Part shown: piece after piece, positions 59,418-64,000 of the stretch
How positions within the stretch are numbered: the stretch's first letter is position 1
How the letters are laid out: every line of letters starts with the position of its first letter
Assembly: GCF_009727055.1 (NCBI RefSeq)
Contig: NC_052355.1
Span: 1,320,370-1,384,369 of the forward strand
Direction of reading: 5' to 3'
DNA: 64,000 nt
Source: Benincasa hispida
Lineage: Eukaryota > Streptophyta > Magnoliopsida > Cucurbitales > Cucurbitaceae
Notes under the pieces: generated by a model
What the model saw: only the letters and a program-made list of their open reading frames with translations
What the model was told of the DNA's origin: nothing
The model's database searches: none
Position numbers and translations under genes: made by a program

Positions 59418-59760
59418 ACCCTCCAGCCCGTGCCATCCCAATGCCTCACTTCCATTTTCCTTCTTTCACTAACGCATCCAACGCATCCAACGCATCCATC
59501 ATTCAATGCATCCCATACAAAATTCTATACTTAGCCAAATTTTTCAAATTTTCCTCAAGAGCTAAACTTCCAAATCTCCTCTTTTCTTCAAATCTCCACT
59601 CTTTTCTCTACCATTAAACATTAGTTTCCACATCAACCTACTCACCTCACTAGTCTTAGTAGGGAACATATTAAGTAGAGAAATTAGGATTCGAGGTTCA
59701 CAAGTATATACTTGTTCGTTTCTAACAAAATTTTCATGAGATAAACTAGTGACAGTTGAC

Positions 59761-60290
59761 CTCATAATTTTATTTTATTTTTCCTTTTGTAGCGTCATAC
59801 CTAAATAATTAACTTATAATTACATCTATCGAGTCACTGACCTAGCATTAGAACATAACTCGTGCATTTAAGCTAAACAAATATTTTAATGCACAACTAT
59901 CATTCATAAACCTCTAGATGCCACTCTCTAGTGAGACATTCATAAACCTCTACTTTTCATGGGATGACCATCTAGTCGATAATTTAACCCGCCCTACCGT
60001 AGGTGAGATATACCCACAAATCACTGGTGAAATCAGAAGGAGACCACCACCTCTGGTGAATCCCGAAAGAAACACAAACCTTTAGTGAAATCCCAAAGGA
60101 GATCACCATCTCTAGTGAGTCCCGAAGGAAACACAAACCTCTGATGGGTATCTAACTACGGGTAGTGGGTAACTATCATTATCATAAATAACATGTATCA
60201 TAAAATAAAGTCCCACAATCATGCAAATACATATCATCATGCTCATTATTCTTCTAGTAAAGCATATTGTAGAAAATAACAAGGTTTTTA
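59761..60290 (-). mobile_element. Gypsy-type LTR segment with 'cccgaaggaaac' units
   Basis: Units of about 30 bp at 60040-60145 ('ctctggtgaatcccgaaa', 'ctagtgagtcccgaagg') relate this to the array at 17372-17628, so it belongs to the same LTR type as 16848-19272. Confidence 0.45.
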
Positions 60291-60980
60291 AATGGGTTTT
60301 ATTGGGTTTTTGGAAAAATTAAAGGCCCAATGACATTGTTGTAAATAATAAGAAATGACAAACTTGTAATTACTCCTTTCTTCTTCCAAAATAGGGCAAA
60401 TCATGTGTTTTGTTTGAGAAAAAGCTGAAAGGAGCCGCCTGGGTGGATTTAGACAGCAACCACGACTGTGAATCGGAGGAAGCCGCCTGAAGCAATTGCA
60501 GCAGCCACCTGGGGAGAACCAAATCCATCTGGACAGGAGCTACAGTCGGGTTTGAAGACGAGCAGCACAGATTCTCGCGTGGTTTAGGTCAGTTCCGGTC
60601 TGGTGGTTTCCGTTTTCGGGTGTCGTGGTTCGGTCTGGGAAGTTCGCCGTGGAGGCTACATCCGGCAGCGATTGTTAGCGAGAGAGACACGTGGGTCTGC
60701 GCGTGGTTCGCCGATCAGAGGTGGGTAGCACACTGTTTTGGGCTGGTTTGCAGCGGGTTGTTCTCAGTTTTCAGAGGCGACGTTGTGTGCGGATCTCACT
60801 GATACTGAAATTACAGATTGGTGATTTCGTTGATTATCTGTAATTTATAAAATTCCTTTATTGCTCATTAATAAATTAATTCAAGCTAGTTCTCAAAGTG
60901 GATGTAGACCAAACTAGTCGGACTACTATATATCTTGCTTTCGATTTATTTCTGCAATTCTGTTTGGCCATCTAAGTTAG
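60291..60980 (+). mobile_element. Probable retrotransposon LTR/leader fragment
   Basis: 'gggttttattgggttttt..ggcccaatgac' leads into a GC-richer leader (60420-60800) and then an AT-rich tail with 'ttctcaaagtggatgtagacc' and 'gatttatttctgcaattctg', resembling the end of copia-type LTRs. The 60-codon ORF at 60620-60802 has no domain. Confidence 0.35.
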
Positions 60981-61726
60981 GTTCAGAAACTCTCACACAT
61001 ATAAAAAATAAAATTTAATCCATGCTTGCACTCATAACATGCTTCAAAATATAATTAAGATAAGCTTATTTTTCTTCATGCATCTTGATGCAAAAAGTCT
61101 TAGAATCCTAAAAAATTATTCTTAAATTTATCGCCTGGCACAAAGGCGGTTCCAGTAGTAAGATTACTTATCTCAAATTGAAATTTCAAAATTAATTCAA
61201 GAAATCATAGTAAGATTACTTATCTCAAATTGAAATTTCAAAATTAATTCAAGAAATCAATCTCCAACAAAAACTTGAATTAATGTCTCAAATGCTTTGT
61301 TTACTCCAAATTTATTTCAAACTTCACTCAAAGATTCAAATCTATTACATAAACCATAATTTATTATTAAAATCCAATTTCCAACACTTATAACTAATTC
61401 AAAAAGTTCCATAATCTTAATACTCACCAATTATGCACTCCAAAGTTCTGAAACTTGTTGAATAGTACACTAACGACTTTCAGAAACTTGAATCGATGCT
61501 CCAAATCTTATAGGTAAATCAAGTCGGCCCAAAATTCAGTGTGTACTAAAAGAACTAATGAAGAAATCCAAAGAAAAATTATCAACAACTCACTAAATAA
61601 AATTCCGGCGAGCGGCCATGACCTGCGGACGTACAATGGAAAACGGTTAAAATATATGAAAGTAACAGTGATTTTCCTCTCTAATTAATCTTCCTTCGGA
61701 ATAAAGTGAATGGTTTGCAATGAAAT
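60981..61726 (-). mobile_element. Gypsy-type LTR segment (continued)
   Basis: 'gcctggcacaaaggcggttcc...gtaagattactta' (61133-61170) parallels 'gcctgggtcgtgggccaggttcc...gtagattactta' at 18050-18090, and 'ccggcgagcggcc' (61604-61618) parallels 'ggcggcgagtg' at 18790. The order matches the LTR at 16848-19272. Confidence 0.5.
61157..61260 (+). repeat. 52-bp tandem duplication
   Basis: Units 61157-61208 and 61209-61260 are identical except for the last base. It starts 'agtaagattactt'. Confidence 0.9.
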
Positions 61727-61734
61727 GAATTGTT

Positions 61735-62480
61735 CTAAGAAGCACAAATACTTCATTGAGGCAAAGAATCTGTATCGGACACGTATCAGATATCAATACT
61801 TCCAGATACTTCCCAGATACGTATCTGATACGCGATTTAACGTATCTATTTCTACGCCTACTTTTTTTAGAGAAAAAAGACAAGCAACTCATCTAATCTT
61901 TCCCAATCTGAAACTAAGCAACCTATTTAAAAAACTCACTACTCGAGTCCAAAACTAAAAGAAAAAAATAATAAATAACGGACCAAACCCTATACTAGAA
62001 TCTCCAACTTCACATTTCAGTCCCCACAAAATCCACCAAAATATAAAACATTTGGATATCTTCAACAATTCAATGAAGAAGTTCTTCGTTTATCTTCATA
62101 CTTCTTCCTTTAATCTTCTTTTTTCTTCTTCTTTGCAATATGAGTCACTTTCTATTGCATTTTATTAACTACTGTACTTCAATATATTAGATGTTGCTTT
62201 TTTTTTTTTTTTTTTTTTTTTTGTATTGTGTTTCATGTTTGTTTCTATTTTGTGTTATTGTTATTAACTTATATGCTAAATTTATCTATACCTTAGATTT
62301 TTTTAAAGAAAAATAAAATGTATCTTCAATGTATCAATATCCTCGTTTTTTAGAAATATATATATATAAAAATGACACATCCTTAGACATATCCGTATCT
62401 TAATTTTTTTAGAAATTGACGAATACCCGTATTCGATCGTATCCGTATCGTGTAGCCGTATCTGTGTCTGTGCTTCATAG
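61735..62480 (-). mobile_element. Non-autonomous hAT element, copy 2, with perfect TSD
   Basis: 746 bp, inverted relative to 44947-45696. The plus strand starts CTAAGAAGCACAAATAC and ends GTGCTTCATAG. The 8 bp GAATTGTT occurs directly on both sides (61727-61734 and 62481-62488), which fits hAT-type transposition. It carries a T run at 62199-62222. It sits inside a gypsy LTR and so is younger than that LTR. The 82-codon ORF (61710-61958) begins in the flank, so it is not an element gene. Confidence 0.85.
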
Positions 62481-62488
62481 GAATTGTT

Positions 62489-63178
62489 GTATTTATAGAG
62501 GAATAATAATCATAATTCTAAATTATTTGGAATTCCATAACTTAAAGTAGTAGATAGATTAGGTTTCTTTTTTCGAATAAGATATTTTCTCTAATTAAAA
62601 AATCCATTTTTAATTAATTAGAAAATCCATCATCTAAATAATTTAAATTAAATCTAAATTTCTCTTATCAACTCAATTTAAATTTATTGTCTTCTCTAAT
62701 TTGGATCCAAACTCCAAAATTAGAGATGATAAAATTTTGAACCCAAATTTCTCCTTTTCTTCTTAACTTTCGAATTCACTTTCCAAAATCCTAATTCTTT
62801 TGCTTTTCTTTATTTTAAAATATTTATCCAAAATAATCCAAAAATTCCAAATCTCTTATCAAATTGATCTCAGACCCATTAACTTCTTCAATTATTTAAT
62901 TTTGGCTCCAAACTAAAAAATTAAAGGGAACATACAATCCAACATTGTGATAATTTACAACCTTCCAAATATTTAATCAATTTAAAAATACACTTTCCCC
63001 ATAATAAATTAATCTAATTTTTCTTAAATTGAATTAAAATTCCAATTCTTTACAAATATCTTTTAAATTAATTATCTTTATCACCCGAATTAAATTTCTA
63101 GCCAAAATTTATCAAAATAACGTTAAAATATTTTAAGATAATTTAATAGAAATTATATGAAAAATTTTGGATGTTACA
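62489..63178 (-). mobile_element. U3 part of the gypsy-type LTR
   Basis: The minus strand begins TGTAACATCCAAAATTTTTC at 63178 and is AT-rich down to a TATA box at 62489-62500 (CTCTATAAATAC). The hAT copy was inserted right after this box. Together with 60981-61726 and 59761-60290 it seems to form one interrupted LTR. Confidence 0.55.
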
Positions 63179-64000
63179 CTCCAATTCAAGTGATTTCAAT
63201 TTTACAATGTTTAATATAACTTTTCGAACCAAACTTCACTTTAAACCTTGAACTTCATTTTTCTATTTTGTTTTTTTTCATGTATTTGGTAAGTTTCAAC
63301 CAATATTTGTGTTAAATTTGTTAATTATTTTAAAGGAAAAAAATTTGGAAATAAAAGTTTCATTGGGATTTTTCATAAGAATTGGAAATTTTCTGGTAAA
63401 AAGAAAAGGTTCTTAGTGAAATTTACCTTCAAAATTTAAAAGATTGAGAAAAATTCTATAAATTCCAATTCTTAAAAAAATTGTGAGAGTTTTTTTTTCA
63501 TCTCTAAATAAAAAATTTCAACAAAAAAAAAAAAGAAAAAGAAAAAAAAACACTATTCCCTCTTACGGCTTCTGAAGAGCAATGCCACGTCACTGGGCTA
63601 GTATTCCTCTTTTTTTTTTTTTTTTTTTTATAATTGAAACTCTTATTATACTATAAACCTTTAAAAGGGACTTAAACAAAAAAATAGTCCAAAATTAAAA
63701 AAAGTAAATTAATTTTCTTAATTTAATCAATGTCCCACATAGAGGTTGTTTTTTAATAAAGAAAAATGAGCAACTTATTTACAAATATAACAAATTTCAT
63801 TATTTATCAGTGATAAATTGCGATAGACATCTCCAATTTCAGTGATAGAAGTCTTATCGCAATCTATTGCAGTCAATTCCTTATAGACATTAACATTTTG
63901 TTATATACTTAAAAATATTTTAGATAATTTTATAATTTAAAATAATTAACCTCTATATATATTCAAATTAAATTTAAAACAATAACTCCAACAAAACTAA
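63179..64000. other. AT-rich spacer, nothing recognised
   Basis: Poly-A and poly-T runs (63520-63550, 63611-63630). Near 63790-63890 are 'atcagtgataaattgcgatagac' type words, related to the small foldbacks at 32121 and 39490. No gene is seen. Confidence 0.5.

Larger units (their letters stand above)
56820..59760 (-). mobile_element. Ty3/gypsy-type LTR region, element-sense minus
   Basis: The plus strand opens TGTCACACCCCGTCC, so the minus strand ends GGACGGGGTGTGACA. A PBS-like TGGTATCAGAGTTATTCCG lies inside at 56920-56938 on the minus strand. Inward are a degenerate tandem stretch (57537-57675), a TATA box at 58528-58540 and GACGCATGG-rich DNA with a 33-bp minisatellite. The upper end is uncertain. 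No coding domain. Confidence 0.45.

Noticed and set aside
58941..59617. Several 60-122 codon ORFs on both strands, Cys/His/Ala-rich
   Set aside because: Product of the 33-bp minisatellite, whose length keeps frames open.

Overview
The window looks like a gene-poor, repeat-dense stretch of a flowering-plant nuclear genome. Initiator-Met-type primer binding sites, Ty1/copia and Ty3/gypsy polyproteins, plant-style TATA boxes and AT-rich spacers all point to a eudicot. The repeat families (LTRs opening TGTTGGATTTTATG, gypsy LTRs carrying 'gaatcccgaaggaaac' arrays) remind me of Cucurbitaceae, but I could not check that. I found no intact host gene, rRNA, functional tRNA or CRISPR array. Three N runs (7453, 19273-19297, 33446-33456) mark assembly joins. 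Most ORFs longer than 60 codons are chance readings of tandem repeats or LTRs.

Layout. 1-22.1 kb: a nest of large LTR elements, several apparently non-autonomous (LTR, PBS, no gag-pol). It is dominated by a ~5.05-kb inverted repeat (1213-6250 against 12143-17200). Both arms hold the same solo LTR with the same 5-bp target-site duplication. A third partial copy (19298-22079) lies in direct orientation to the right arm. Between the arms is element D (7454-9616), with two tandem arrays built around short palindromes. 22.1-25.8 kb: the broken pol end and LTR of an Athila/Tat-type gypsy element. 25.8-29.8 kb: stacked minus-strand Tat-type LTRs with polypurine tracts and TATA boxes.

29.8-48.3 kb: AT-rich DNA with one orphan ORF, four old diverged copies of a ~300-600 bp unit, MITE-like foldbacks, tRNA-like fragments, a Tat/Retand-type pol remnant with its LTR (36.9-39.5 kb), a short NB-ARC (NLR resistance gene) fragment at 41.97-42.12 kb, two degenerate tandem fields, and a ~750-bp non-autonomous hAT element. 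48.3-53.5 kb: a decayed Ty1/copia element with recognisable gag, protease, integrase, RT and RNase H and a 3' LTR. 53.5-64 kb: LTR fragments, a 33-bp minisatellite, and a second copy of the hAT element in opposite orientation with a perfect 8-bp target-site duplication.

The genes do not form a working pathway. The window records successive insertions, LTR-LTR recombination and duplication. The most unusual items are the inverted duplication, the palindrome-centred arrays and recurring CGATCGTTTAG motif of the large LTR family, a splice-donor-like motif kept at the same place in several LTRs, the hAT pair, and the NB-ARC fragment.
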